A stretch of 64,000 nt of DNA from Pseudarthrobacter sp. BIM B-2242 (GCF_014764445.1 NZ_CP061721.1:992001-1056000), one strand, 5' to 3'. Shown: positions 42,458 to 51,680, counted from the stretch's first letter. The notes: generated by a model from the sequence alone, not told the origin. Translations and numbers: made by a program.

Positions 42458-43032
42458 CGCAGCGGCTGCCGTTCGCCGACGCCGACCAAACCGTCGGGCG
42501 CGACGTACTCCCGCCGTCGTCGTTCTATCCGCTCCTGCTGGCCTGGCGAAGGAATCCTGGCGCCCTTGGCCCGGTTGCACCTGGCGCAGGCGGCGACGAA
42601 GTTCTGCAGGCTGGTGGAGCCGCCCTTGGACCACGGGTAGAAGTGGTCTCCGTGTTCAGCGGGCCTTGCACAACGGCGCCGGAACCCTGCCTCCATTTCA
42701 CACAGGCCGGCGGCCCGGGCCATGCCTTCGCGGCGCTGCTGGCGGGTGAAGCGCCTTACCGGATCGCGGCGCCGGACGTCCCGGCCAACTACAACTGCCG
42801 CCAGAATGCCCAGGACGAGCAGGCAGAGTCCAGGGACTACCGCCGCGGCCAGGACGTCGTCGAACATTCCGCGCAAAACCTCGGCAGGGGAGGAGGTATT
42901 CGGTCCAGCCGCCGTGCGTCCTGGATCTGGCATGAGGGACAGGAGCACCGAAAATCCCAACCACAGAATCGTGGCCGAATAGGCGAGGCGCAAGGCATGG
43001 CGGCTCCAATAGATACGTTTTAGTTCCACCAT
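42454..43032 (-). CDS. Membrane-anchored HNH endonuclease-like protein
   Basis: The protein is about 192 aa from ATG 43032; a GTG at 43068 would add 12 residues and overlap the upstream gene. Two hydrophobic helices (ALRLAYSATILWLGFSVLLSL and VVPGLCLLVLGILAAVVVG) precede an HNH zinc finger: CEMEAGF..C..., EHGDHFYPWSKGGSTSLQN, ACARCNRAKGAR. The two CxxC-like pairs and the DHxxPxSxGG-N segment are the standard HNH core. Membrane anchoring of an HNH nuclease is unusual, and the target is unknown. The excalibur-like lipoprotein, also linked to DNA-uptake or nuclease families, is directly upstream on the same strand. Confidence 0.72.
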   Translation of the reverse strand: MVELKRIYWSRHALRLAYSATILWLGFSVLLSLMPDPGRTAAGPNTSSPAEVLRGMFDDVLAAAVVPGLCLLVLGILAAVVVGRDVRRRDPVRRFTRQQRREGMARAAGLCEMEAGFRRRCARPAEHGDHFYPWSKGGSTSLQNFVAACARCNRAKGARIPSPGQQERIERRRREYVAPDGLVGVGERQPLR

Positions 43033-43055
43033 TGAGGTGTCCGCAACGTCGCTGG

Positions 43056-43856
43056 TTACCCTTCGCACCCCACACCGTCCCCGTCGCGGTCCAGACCATA
43101 GATGTCAGAGCCGACGACTCTGACAGGTCCGCTCACGTACGCAGGACCGTTGCCGCTTCCTCCGGCGCAATCGACGTCGGATGCAATGGGCACGCACGCT
43201 CCCGAGTAGTTCGTGTCGCATCCGGCGGGCGCTGCCGGGGCGGCAGGCCGGTCAGGCGCCTGGGCTTGGGCGGCCGCGGCGGCGGCCGCTGCTGCAGCGG
43301 CGGCTTGTTGCTGGCGGGCCGCTTCTGCGGCAACAGCTTCCTGACGGGCCGCCTCCGCAGCGGCCTGCTCTGCGGCTGCCTTTGCAGCAGCATCTTGTGC
43401 TGCCTTGTCCGCGGCAGCCTTTTCTGCTGCGGCTTTCTCGGCTGCCGCCTTCTCGGCCGCGGCTTTCGCCGCCGCTGCTGCCCGCGCCTCCGTTATCCGT
43501 TTCGATTCGGACTGCTCCAGCCACGTCAGTCTTCCGGCATCGGTTTTGGTGCAGATGAAGACCTTCGGCGCGTACTTTTCAGTCGCGTTCTCGGTGAGAC
43601 AGGCGGATGAAGCCGGTGCGGTCGGAGTGGGTGTCGGCGTTGCTGTGGCCGACGCGGACCCGCTGGAAAGGGAAGCGCCGATAGAGGCCGCCGATTGACC
43701 TCCGCAGGCTGTTGCTGACATAAGCACGACGACCGCCAAAGCCCCACCAGCCACCCAGCTTCGGGAACTCCGTGGCCGCGGCGAAGTCCGAACCCCATGG
43801 CCGACCTCAATGTCGCCCGGCTTTCGCGCTTCATTGCGTCGAAAAAGTGTATTCAT
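43056..43856 (-). CDS. Excalibur-like (calcium-binding) lipoprotein with Ala/Lys/Glu repeats
   Basis: This is a 266-aa exported protein. After a basic N-terminus, a hydrophobic segment ends at SATAC (probable lipobox, Cys near 51). A Thr/Pro linker follows. A long low-complexity helix then has KAAAE repeats (about 125-160), changing to AAEAARQ and poly-Ala. The C-terminal 45 residues read DVDCAGGSGNGPAYV and IYGLDRDGDGVGCEG, an excalibur-type motif with a DxDxDG calcium loop and paired Cys. It is likely surface-attached, with the Ala-rich helix as a spacer across the wall. The HNH gene follows on the same strand. Confidence 0.8.
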   Translation of the reverse strand: MNTLFRRNEARKPGDIEVGHGVRTSPRPRSSRSWVAGGALAVVVLMSATACGGQSAASIGASLSSGSASATATPTPTPTAPASSACLTENATEKYAPKVFICTKTDAGRLTWLEQSESKRITEARAAAAAKAAAEKAAAEKAAAEKAAADKAAQDAAAKAAAEQAAAEAARQEAVAAEAARQQQAAAAAAAAAAAAQAQAPDRPAAPAAPAGCDTNYSGACVPIASDVDCAGGSGNGPAYVSGPVRVVGSDIYGLDRDGDGVGCEG

Positions 43857-44081
43857 TTATTGCCCCCAAATGAGTGATGATGCGAAATTGCTCGCTGCGC
43901 TTAACCCCGTACCCTGAAGCAAAAGGCAAGCGATGAGGCGATTCTGACCGTCCTGCGTCAAGGCCGCCGCAAGTTCTTCCCAGCATTGGCGCAAGAAGAC
44001 CGACCGTTTCGGAGCGTGCGACCCCCTCGACACCTTGGAATTGCGGTGCAATACCGAAGCGCCAAGAGTATTTTGAGCTGC

Positions 44082-44723
44082 ATGCACTCCACACCCAGCG
44101 CACCAGGTGCTTCCACGAATGAACAGCCGACCCACGCCTCCGTGAATGCCACTACCGGCAGCGGCGGGCGTTATCCGCGGCTCCTTGGCTGGCTTGAGAG
44201 GGCTAGACCCTTAGGCGCTTTGGCCAAGAAGGTTGACCCCTACGCTTCCCGCTTGACGGCCCGCCCGGGAATGCGCAGCTTCTTCCGCGGAGACGCCACC
44301 GGCATTCCCCTCCATAGCATCCTGACCGACGGCCCTTTCGGCGCCTGGTGGTCGGCGATCTTCCTCGACTTCTCCAACGACGACGGTTCCAGGCAAGCCG
44401 CGAAGCGGCTGGTGGGCCTGGGCGTCATAGCGGCGGTCCCCACAGCTGTGTCCGGCTGGGCGTCGTGGTCGATGAAGGACCGGGCCACCAAGAGCGTGGG
44501 CATCGCTCACGCCGCCGTCAATGCCGCGGCCACCCTTGTGTACCTTGCCTCCTGGGCAGCACGTGAACGCGGCCACCACGAGCTTGGTATTGGCCTGGCC
44601 AGGGCAGGAGCAGTGCTGCTGCTGGCCAGTGGGTTCCTGGGCGGCCATCTGCGCAGCGGACGGCCACGCCGGGTGCCCAAGCTGCCCAGGAACGAAAGCC
44701 CGACGAGCACCGGCACGCCCTGA
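44082..44723 (+). CDS. DUF2231-family membrane protein
   Basis: This 213-aa protein starts at ATG 44082; there is an in-frame upstream extension to 43986 without support. The motif GIPLHSILTDGPFGAWWSAI is the DUF2231 signature (HPLH..LTD.P.G.W). Four hydrophobic segments follow (LVGLGVIAAVPTAVSGWASW, AAVNAAATLVYLAS, LGIGLARAGAVLLLASGFLG). DUF2231 proteins are small membrane proteins, often beside cytochrome or redox genes. No role is assigned here. It is divergent from the excalibur-like gene. Confidence 0.8.
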   Translation: MHSTPSAPGASTNEQPTHASVNATTGSGGRYPRLLGWLERARPLGALAKKVDPYASRLTARPGMRSFFRGDATGIPLHSILTDGPFGAWWSAIFLDFSNDDGSRQAAKRLVGLGVIAAVPTAVSGWASWSMKDRATKSVGIAHAAVNAAATLVYLASWAARERGHHELGIGLARAGAVLLLASGFLGGHLRSGRPRRVPKLPRNESPTSTGTP

Positions 44724-44753
44724 TCCCTGTGCGGACAGGCCGCTGGGCAGTAG

Positions 44754-46082
44754 TCAGAGGTGCCGGTACCCCAGGTACTCGGTGACCTCGACGACGGATC
44801 CGGGCGGAGGAGGCGCGTCCGGTTTCCAGGTCTTGCTGGTGATGCCTCCCGTCATGAAGGTGCCGAGCTGGCCGCCGTCCATCAGAAGCGCACCGTCCGG
44901 CGCCAGCACCCGGAGGCCGGTGATGTCCTCACCCCTGCTGCTAAAGACGAACTGCCCGCCGTCCGCGGTGATCTGCAGTTCGTGGCCGGCTAATTCCGGA
45001 GTGCTGACGGGGCCGGGCTGGAACGGCACGCGGCTGGTGCGAAGGATGTTCTCTGCGAGCACCCGGAAATCGACAACAAGCGAGGTGAGACTGCCCTCGG
45101 CGGCCACGCCCCAGTAGCACGGGTAGTGTCCGTCGCCGTAGCCGCTCGAAACCATGACCGCGTCCACGGCCCCGCCGTCGAGGGCGAACGCGGTGCCCGG
45201 AACTTCCATGAGCAGCCCAATGCGTTCTTGAAATAGCTGCTCGACGCGCTGGGCCTGGCAGTTCACCAGCGCCCCGGCGTCCAAGAGCGCGACGTTTCCG
45301 GCATCGACCCCCACACCGTTCGTGCCGTTGGTGAACTCGGCGGGGTGCCAGCTGGCGGCTGGGGCCTCGGAAAGCCTCAGCCGGACAGCCACCGTCATGT
45401 CGGCCGCCGTCGCGACTTCCACGGAGTACGTCCCAGGAATGATCCGCCGCGCCAACGGGACGAAGTGTGCGTCGACAAAGCCCAGATCCAGGACTGTGAG
45501 CACCCCGGAGGCGGAGGTCAGCTCGCCGACGTGAAGGACGTCGAGCGGCACCGGCTCGCCGAACGGTGCCACCACGCGGCCGGCCGTAAACAACCCCGGG
45601 ATGTTGAGCTCCAGATGGGCTGGCAGCTGGGGCAGGACGGCGTCAGGAGTTGCACCGAGCAGGAGTGCCTCGGCCGCGGCCGGATCGATCAGCGGCTTGC
45701 CGGGCGGGTCGAGAAAGGCCGAGAGCCGGGAGATCCGCCAGCCGTCCTCGCCGCGCAACAGCTGATACTCGTAGTAGTGGGTGGTGCTCCCCGCTGCTTC
45801 CATGACCGAGCGGACCGTCGCCGTATCCTCGTGGAGCTCGACGTCCGTGATTTGTTCGGCGTCCGGGTGGTGCGCCGGACTGGATGACAGGGCACCTTCC
45901 TGGCCGGTGCGCATACCCGGCGTGCCGTGGGTGGCGACCAGGCCGGCCAACTCGGCAGCCCAGGCTTCGAACACCGCAGGGTCGAAACTGAACATGCCCG
46001 GCGACGTGCCTGACCGCTGCCACCCTGTGTGGAAATCGGCCACGAAGGCCTCGATTCTGCCGCGGACCTCTTCCTGAGTCAT
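44754..46082 (-). CDS. NTF2-like plus DUF4241 domain protein
   Basis: This 442-aa cytoplasmic protein starts at ATG 46082. The first 130 residues look like an NTF2-fold immunity-type domain, a helix pair followed by YYEYQLLRGEDGWRISRLSAFLDPPG. The second part (about 190-410) is DUF4241, with GVDAGNVALLDAGAL, VMVSSGYGDGHYPCYWG and LVVDFRVL. NTF2-immunity and DUF4241 families are found as immunity proteins next to polymorphic toxins. No toxin gene is adjacent, so this may be an orphan immunity or regulatory protein. Confidence 0.7.
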   Translation of the reverse strand: MTQEEVRGRIEAFVADFHTGWQRSGTSPGMFSFDPAVFEAWAAELAGLVATHGTPGMRTGQEGALSSSPAHHPDAEQITDVELHEDTATVRSVMEAAGSTTHYYEYQLLRGEDGWRISRLSAFLDPPGKPLIDPAAAEALLLGATPDAVLPQLPAHLELNIPGLFTAGRVVAPFGEPVPLDVLHVGELTSASGVLTVLDLGFVDAHFVPLARRIIPGTYSVEVATAADMTVAVRLRLSEAPAASWHPAEFTNGTNGVGVDAGNVALLDAGALVNCQAQRVEQLFQERIGLLMEVPGTAFALDGGAVDAVMVSSGYGDGHYPCYWGVAAEGSLTSLVVDFRVLAENILRTSRVPFQPGPVSTPELAGHELQITADGGQFVFSSRGEDITGLRVLAPDGALLMDGGQLGTFMTGGITSKTWKPDAPPPPGSVVEVTEYLGYRHL

Positions 46083-46143
46083 GCGACACACCCTACCGCC
46101 CCACGGTGACCTTCTCCCGGAACGGCTGTGGCCAGGTGGCCGA

Positions 46144-47403
46144 CTACCGGACGGCGTTGTAGGCGTTCACGCGCCCATATTTCCAGTAGGTTCCGGTGCC
46201 CGCGATGTTGTCGGCGGTATTTTCGACGTAACCGCGGACATCTGACTGGTCAGCCTCGGGATGTGCGCGCCAGGCAAGGGCGGCCGTGGCGGCGACGATC
46301 GCCGAGGACATGGAGGTGCCGTTGCCGACGTCGTAGCCCTGGGAGCGGCCGTTTTGGGTGCCGAGGTAGAAGGGGTGGTTCGGGAAGGTGGAGTAGACAT
46401 TGGAGCCGGGCGCTGCGAGATCCACCCAGCTGGCCCCGTAGGTCGAGAACGGCGCCTTGGCATCGGTATTGTCGGTTGCGGCGACGGCGATGACGTTCGG
46501 GTAGGCGCCGGGGTAGATCTTGGTCTGGTTGCCGCCGTTGCCTGCTGCCGCAACCAGCACCACCCCCTTGCTCCAGGCGTTGTTGACGGCCGTTTCGAGA
46601 GTCCGTGAGGCGCGGACCCCGAGGCTCATGTTGATGACCTTCGCGCCGTTGGCGACGGACCAGTTGATGGCGTCCACAAGGCCCGAGCTGGACGCAATCC
46701 CGCTGTCGTTGAGCACTTTGCCGTCCAGGATCTTGCACCCCGGGCACACGCCGGCGACGCCCGTAGCGTTGTTGTAGGTGGCGGCAACAGCGCCGGCTAT
46801 GTAGGTGCCGTGGCCGTAGTTATCCTGCCCGGTTGCCGCGCCGCTGAAGTTGGCGCGGGCAACCACCTTCGGTGCGATGTCGGGGTTGTCGGTGGCGACG
46901 CCGGAATCGAGTACGGCAACTCTGATCTCGTTGCCTGTGGTGACGGTCCACGCTTCGACGGCGTCCACGTCGGCATCCGCCTTGCCCGCGGCCACCGCGA
47001 TGGTGCCGGCGGTGTTGGTGAAGGATTGGCCGGTGTTTTCCAGTGCGTACTGGCGCGGGAAAAACGTGTCGTTCGTCGAGGCCGTGACCAGTTCGTCAGG
47101 CTCCGCGTACTCAACGGCCGGGTTCCGGCTCAGGGCGTCGACGAGCTGCAGCTCCTTGCCGGCCGGCACTTTGACGAGGCGGGCGCCGGTGCTGCCGATG
47201 CCGGTGCCTTCGCTGAGGCCATGCTGGCGCAGCACGCCGGCTGAAGCGCCTGCGTCGCGGAATTTCACAATGATCTGGCCGGCCGTGTGCGATGACTGAC
47301 TCGCTGCGCTGCCTGTACTTGCCGAGCTGCCGGGCGCTGCAAAGACAACCACCCCACATGCCATCATCGCCGCCGCAAATCCGGCCATAAGCTTTTTCAT
47401 CAT
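46144..47403 (-). CDS. Secreted subtilisin-like serine protease (S8, thermitase-like)
   Basis: This 419-aa subtilase starts at ATG 47403 or 47400, followed by a lysine-led signal peptide (KKLMAGFAAAMMACGVVVF). A fervidolysin-like pro-region (IIVKFRDAGASAGVLRQHGL to NPAVEYAEPDEL) follows. The catalytic residues are D166 (VAVLDSGV), H198 (GHGTYIAGAVAAT), N289 (AAAGNGGN) and S365 (GTSMSSAIVAA). The usual GTSMASP has lost its Pro. It is the second S8 protease within 8 kb, but the two are not close relatives. Confidence 0.92.
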   Translation of the reverse strand: MMKKLMAGFAAAMMACGVVVFAAPGSSASTGSAASQSSHTAGQIIVKFRDAGASAGVLRQHGLSEGTGIGSTGARLVKVPAGKELQLVDALSRNPAVEYAEPDELVTASTNDTFFPRQYALENTGQSFTNTAGTIAVAAGKADADVDAVEAWTVTTGNEIRVAVLDSGVATDNPDIAPKVVARANFSGAATGQDNYGHGTYIAGAVAATYNNATGVAGVCPGCKILDGKVLNDSGIASSSGLVDAINWSVANGAKVINMSLGVRASRTLETAVNNAWSKGVVLVAAAGNGGNQTKIYPGAYPNVIAVAATDNTDAKAPFSTYGASWVDLAAPGSNVYSTFPNHPFYLGTQNGRSQGYDVGNGTSMSSAIVAATAALAWRAHPEADQSDVRGYVENTADNIAGTGTYWKYGRVNAYNAVR

Positions 47404-47689
47404 AAAACCCCGTTGTTTCAAAATGGTGATGCCCATTGCTGCGTGGCTGGCTTCAACCGGCACGCAGCGCGTACACGGAACCCCATGTTCCGCCGGTTAC
47501 GGGCCGCGGTCAACGCTCCCCGCGGACATCACCGAACATGACGGACGACGGCGGGTGGCCAGTTGAATCGCCGACCTCCCCGCCGCCGTCGTTCGCTCAG
47601 CGAGGAGTGGTGCCGCCGTCGAGAATAACGACGGCGGCACGCAAGCTGGGAGCGCTGTGATTGTGAGGCGCGGGTTCTGCCGATAGTCT

Positions 47690-47716
47690 GGAATGCCCCG
47701 TGACCGGGAGCATTCC
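47690..47716. promoter_or_regulatory. Inverted repeat GGAATGC-N13-GCATTCC upstream of IclR gene
   Basis: GGAATGC (47690-47696) and GCATTCC (47710-47716) are a perfect 7-bp inverted repeat 44 bp before the IclR start, in the 357-bp intergenic stretch 47404-47760. It may be an autoregulatory operator. The rest of that stretch shows no gene. Confidence 0.5.
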
Positions 47717-47760
47717 ATGCGGTCAACGGGCTCCGGTCTCTCCGTGGAAAGGGCAACGGC

Positions 47761-48540
47761 ATGGCCAATTCCCGCAGCGGAGATTCGGTTCTGGGCCGGG
47801 TGGTTCGCGTCCTTGAGGCCTTCGACCGCGACCGGCAGACCATGACCATGTCCAGCCTCGCCATGCGGGCCGGCCTGCCCCGGTCCACTGCGCACCGACT
47901 GGTGGAGGAGCTCATCAGCTACGGCCTGATCCGCCGCTTGGACTCCGGTGACCTGCAGATCGGGTTACGCATGTGGGAAATCGCCACCCGTTCCCAAGCT
48001 GCGATGGATGTCCGCGAAGCCGCGCTGCCGTTTATGGACGACGTTCTCTCGGTGGTCCGGCAGCACACCACGCTGGCTGTGTTGGACAACAGGTCCGCCC
48101 TCTACGTCGAGCGCATGTCAGCGCCGGATTCCGTGCTGGACGCTGCGCGGATCACGGACCGCCTGCCGCTGAATGCCTGCTCGCCCGGCCTGGTACTGCT
48201 GGCCCACTCCCCGGCCGCCTTCCAGGAGAGCTTCCTGTCCGGACGGCTGACAAAGCTTACCGACGAAACCCCAACCGATCCCGGACTCATCCGGCGGCAT
48301 CTCGCCGAGGTCAGGCAGCGGGGATTCGTTGCCCTGCCGGGAATCGGGGTGTCCGAATGGCTGGGCATCGCCGTTCCGGTCTTCGGGCCCGAACGCTCCG
48401 TGGTGGCGGCGCTCAGCGCCATTGTGCCCCGGGACGACGGCGACGTGCAGGTCATCGTGCCGGCCCTCCTGACGGCGGCCCGCGGAATTTCCCGGACCCT
48501 CAGCCCCGTGCGGCAACCCTCCGCCGACAGCGACGGCTGA
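47761..48540 (+). CDS. IclR-family transcriptional regulator 1
   Basis: This 259-aa IclR protein has an HTH at about 11-70 (VLEAFDRDRQTMTMSSLAMR and LPRSTAHRLVEELISYGLI) and a C-terminal effector domain (RQHTTLAVLDNRSALYVERM, PLNACSPGLVLLAHSP, LGIAVPVFGPERSVVAALSAI). It lies upstream of, and co-directional with, the P450/reductase/ferredoxin genes. A 233-bp gap between them holds a palindrome, so it is the likely local regulator. It resembles IclR regulator 2 at 56104 in the MANSxSGxS opening and in several effector motifs, suggesting a duplicated pair. Confidence 0.9.
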   Translation: MANSRSGDSVLGRVVRVLEAFDRDRQTMTMSSLAMRAGLPRSTAHRLVEELISYGLIRRLDSGDLQIGLRMWEIATRSQAAMDVREAALPFMDDVLSVVRQHTTLAVLDNRSALYVERMSAPDSVLDAARITDRLPLNACSPGLVLLAHSPAAFQESFLSGRLTKLTDETPTDPGLIRRHLAEVRQRGFVALPGIGVSEWLGIAVPVFGPERSVVAALSAIVPRDDGDVQVIVPALLTAARGISRTLSPVRQPSADSDG

Positions 48541-48569
48541 GGCCGAACGCAAAAACCGGCTGGCAATTC

Positions 48570-48584
48570 GTCCGTTGAATGGAC
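48570..48584. promoter_or_regulatory. Palindrome GTCCNTTNAANGGAC, putative IclR operator
   Basis: GTCCGTTGAATGGAC is palindromic at 12 of its 15 positions and lies about 190 bp before the P450 start. Its core CCGTTGAATGG resembles the cores CCGATCAATGG and CCGATGAACGG of the two sites near IclR regulator 2. Confidence 0.5.
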
Positions 48585-48773
48585 GCGTTCGCCGTTCCGG
48601 GCGTGGCGCCCCTCACAGTGGAAGGGAGGCATGGGCCGGCGAAACAGCCGGAGATGTTGTCTTATGTGCGGTGCCCTGAAGGACACCCGCCCGGCCCGCC
48701 TCACCTGTTTCCCGGCTCTCGATCACCCTGCCCGGCCAGCGGTGACGAAGTCCCACATGATGAGAGGACCACG

Positions 48774-50039
48774 ATGCTCGCAGCAACGACGCTCGACACG
48801 CCACTTCCCCGAAGTGAGGAGGGCAGCCTTCCCTACTCCCATGAACTGCACTGGCCGGATGGCCTGGAGCCGTTCAAGGTTGTTGACGATGGTTCCCAGG
48901 AGAATCCCTACGCGCATTACACCTGGATGCGGGAGAACACACCCGTACTCCGGTGCTGGTCACCGGTCTCGGATGTCTACTTCATCTCGCGCTACGACGA
49001 CGTCCGTAAGGCCTTCCGGGCACCGAAAATCTTCTCCTCGGAAGTGGTCTCCCCGCCGCCGATGACTTTCCTGACCTTGTTCGATGCACCGAACCACACC
49101 CGTCTGCGCAAGGTTGTTGCCACTGCCTTCACCCCCAAGGCCATCAAACTGTTCGAGGACCGGGTCCGGGAAACGGCACACAAGCTCCTGGACGGGCTCC
49201 TCGCCAAGGGCGGAGGGGAGGTGGTGGAGGACTACGCCATCCAGCTCAGCATGGCCACCATCTCCGCCCTGCTGGATGTCCCGGCGCAGGACTACGAGAA
49301 GATGAAGTTCTGGTCCGACGAGACGTTCTCCTATTTCGGACGCCTCGCCCGGAACGCGCCGGGCACGGGCACCGACAAGGACAGTGCCCACGATTTCTGG
49401 GCCTACCTCAAGGACACCCTGGAGCGCCTCTACGCCGAGGAGAGCCCCTCCATGGGCGGGCACATCGCCCGGATGTGGAAAGACGAAGGCATCCTCACCG
49501 AGCAGGAAGCCAAGGAGCTGTGCTCGTTCGTCTTCATTGCCGGACACGACACCACCACCATCCTGCTGGCGAACGCCTTCCGCATCTTTGCAGGGCAGCC
49601 CGGCCTCCTCGGCCGCATCCGCGAGACTCCGGCCGACGCGGCAAAGTTCGCCGATGAACTGGCCCGCCACAGCGGCGCCGTCCACCGCGCCAGCCGCATC
49701 ACCACCGAAGCCGTGGAAGTGGCCGGAGTGACCATCCCCGCCGGCAGCATCGTGCGCCTGCTCAACGCCTCCGCCAGCCGGGACCTCTTCGACGACGGCG
49801 ACACCTTCGACATGGACCACGACAACAGCAAATCCCTGGGCTTCGGCCACGGCGTGCACAGCTGCCTGGGCCAGCCCCTGGCCCACCTGGAAACCACAGT
49901 CACCGCCGAAGTGCTGGCCCAGCGGCTGGCCTCGGTCACGCTGGACCCGGCACACCCGATTGAGTGGGTCCGCGGCAACAACCTCACCAACGCCGGCCCG
50001 CACCGCATGCACGTCTTCCTGGAGGAGCACAATGACTGA
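48774..50039 (+). CDS. Cytochrome P450 (bacterial class I)
   Basis: This 421-aa soluble P450 starts at ATG 48774, after AGAGGA; the frame stays open upstream but has no signal. Hallmarks are the I-helix FIAGHDTTT (D259-T260, proton delivery), an ELAR..R K-helix form (ExxR) and the heme loop LGFGHGVHSCLGQPLA with axial Cys364. Redox partners are encoded immediately downstream, so the enzyme gets electrons by NAD(P)H, ferredoxin reductase and 2Fe-2S ferredoxin. The substrate is unknown. Neighbouring KstD-like dehydrogenases, SDRs and an MHS permease point to growth on a small cyclic compound. The last eight bases overlap the reductase gene. Confidence 0.92.
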   Translation: MLAATTLDTPLPRSEEGSLPYSHELHWPDGLEPFKVVDDGSQENPYAHYTWMRENTPVLRCWSPVSDVYFISRYDDVRKAFRAPKIFSSEVVSPPPMTFLTLFDAPNHTRLRKVVATAFTPKAIKLFEDRVRETAHKLLDGLLAKGGGEVVEDYAIQLSMATISALLDVPAQDYEKMKFWSDETFSYFGRLARNAPGTGTDKDSAHDFWAYLKDTLERLYAEESPSMGGHIARMWKDEGILTEQEAKELCSFVFIAGHDTTTILLANAFRIFAGQPGLLGRIRETPADAAKFADELARHSGAVHRASRITTEAVEVAGVTIPAGSIVRLLNASASRDLFDDGDTFDMDHDNSKSLGFGHGVHSCLGQPLAHLETTVTAEVLAQRLASVTLDPAHPIEWVRGNNLTNAGPHRMHVFLEEHND

Positions 50040-51309
50040 GCAATCAACAGATCCGATCGTTATTGTCGGCTCCGGCCACGCCGGGGTGGCCGTGGCAGCA
50101 GGTCTGCGGACCGGCGGCTGGGACGGACGCATCGTCCTCATCGACTCCCAGCACGGAATGCCCTACGAGCGGCCTCCGCTGTCCAAGGAACTGCTCACCC
50201 CCGGTGCCGGGGAAAAGACAGCCCTCCTGCGCAAGGAGGACTACTACCAGGCCAGGGGGATCGAGCGCATCACGGGCCACCCGGTCGAATCGATCGACCC
50301 GGAGACCCGCGAAGTGGTCCTGGCAGACGGCAGCCGGCTCCCGTACCACCGGCTGGTGCTCGCCACCGGCTCACGCGCCCGCGAGCTTCCCGTGCCCGGT
50401 GCGGACCTTGACGGGGTGCTCGCCCTCCGGACCTACCAGGACGGGCTGGCCATCCAGCGCGCGCTGGTTCCCGGCGCGAAGGTGGTGGTCATCGGTGCCG
50501 GATTCATCGGCATGGAGGTGGCCGCGGCCGCCGTCAAAAACGGCTGCTCCGTCACGGTGCTTGAGTTCCAGGACCGCGTGATGAAGCGGGTGACCTCCGC
50601 ACCCGTGTCCGCCTTCTTCGAGGGGCTCCACCGGGCCCGGGGCGTCCACCTGGAATTCGGGGCGGCCGTGACCGAACTGCAGGGGGATGGCCGCGTGGAA
50701 CGCGTCCTGACCTCCGACGGTCGGCACTTCGAGGCTGACGTGGTGGTGGCCGGCATTGGTGTATTGCCCAACCAGGAGCTCGCCGAAGCCGCCGGCGTTG
50801 CCTGCCAGGACGGCGTCCTGGTGGACGAATTTTGCCGGACAAACGTCCCTGGCATCTACGCCGCCGGAGACGTCACCCGCTTCACCAGCCCGTTCAGCGG
50901 CGCCAGCCAGCGGCTGGAATCCATCCAGAACGCGAACGCCCAGGCCGAGGCCCTGGTCAGCGACATCCTCGGCAGCCAGCCCAGGACCCCGGAGGTCCCG
51001 TGGTTCTGGACCGTCCAGCACGGTGTCCGCCTGCAGACTGCCGGCGTAATGCACCCGGATGATGAAGTCATTGTGCGCGGGGAGCCGGCCACCGGGAAAT
51101 TCTCCGTGGTGTACCTGCGCGAGGGCCGGCTGGCCTCCGTGGACACCGTGGGTGGACTGACCGATTTCCGCCCGGCCAAGAAACTGATCCCTGCCGGCCT
51201 GCTGCTCGACCCCAGTTTGGTTGAGGACCCGGCCGTGAAGCTTGAAGACGCCGTGACCGGCGAAGATCCCCGTTCGGCCATCCTCGAGACCGCAGCAGCA
51301 CTGGTCTGA
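50032..51309 (+). CDS. NAD(P)H-dependent ferredoxin reductase (FAD)
   Basis: This 425-aa reductase belongs to the putidaredoxin/rhodocoxin reductase type and feeds electrons to the P450. ATG 50032 has GGAGGAG upstream and overlaps the P450 stop. It has an FAD-binding VIVGSGHAGVAVAAGL (about 10-25), ERPPLSKELL, the NAD(P)-binding VVVIGAGFIGMEVAAAA (about 147-163) and GIYAAGDVTRF (FAD ribityl contact). A C-terminal reductase domain (VPWFWTVQHGVRLQTAG) is present; the usual FWSDQ is altered to FWTVQ. Confidence 0.92.
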   Translation: MTEQSTDPIVIVGSGHAGVAVAAGLRTGGWDGRIVLIDSQHGMPYERPPLSKELLTPGAGEKTALLRKEDYYQARGIERITGHPVESIDPETREVVLADGSRLPYHRLVLATGSRARELPVPGADLDGVLALRTYQDGLAIQRALVPGAKVVVIGAGFIGMEVAAAAVKNGCSVTVLEFQDRVMKRVTSAPVSAFFEGLHRARGVHLEFGAAVTELQGDGRVERVLTSDGRHFEADVVVAGIGVLPNQELAEAAGVACQDGVLVDEFCRTNVPGIYAAGDVTRFTSPFSGASQRLESIQNANAQAEALVSDILGSQPRTPEVPWFWTVQHGVRLQTAGVMHPDDEVIVRGEPATGKFSVVYLREGRLASVDTVGGLTDFRPAKKLIPAGLLLDPSLVEDPAVKLEDAVTGEDPRSAILETAAALV

Positions 51310-51342
51310 CAAACCGCACAACTTCCAAGAAAAGAGCACCAG

Positions 51343-51666
51343 ATGAGCACCAACACCCTGACCGTAGTGGACCGCGAAGGCCAGCAGCATGCCGTGGCGT
51401 GGGAGCCGGAGCAAAGCCTGATGGAGGCCCTGCGGGACAACGACCTCCCTGTCCTGGCGTCCTGCGGCGGAACAGCCTCCTGCGCCACCTGCCATGTCTT
51501 CCTGGACGGCGACATCGTCACAAGCCTCGGCGAACGGAGCGAGGACGAGGCCGAGCTGCTGGTGGACGCCGAAGGCTTCAGCGAGGACTGCTCGCGGCTG
51601 TCCTGCCAGGTCACGTTTGAAGACCGGCTGAACGGTATGACCGTCACCCTCGCGCCCGAAGAGTAA
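51343..51666 (+). CDS. [2Fe-2S] ferredoxin (adrenodoxin/rhodocoxin type)
   Basis: This 107-aa ferredoxin carries the cluster ligands C41, C47, C50 and C88 (C-X5-C-X2-C-X37-C), the adrenodoxin/putidaredoxin spacing. ATG 51343 is preceded by AAGAAAAGAG. It completes the P450 electron chain and is the last gene of that operon. A strong bidirectional hairpin follows 14 bp after the stop. Confidence 0.95.
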   Translation: MSTNTLTVVDREGQQHAVAWEPEQSLMEALRDNDLPVLASCGGTASCATCHVFLDGDIVTSLGERSEDEAELLVDAEGFSEDCSRLSCQVTFEDRLNGMTVTLAPEE

Positions 51667-51680
51667 GCCGGAGCAATGAC

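Noticed and set aside
43252..43524. Alternative frames in the Ala-rich excalibur-like gene
   Set aside because: Repeated GCN-type codons leave all frames open. Only the minus-strand frame gives a signal, linker and calcium-binding end.
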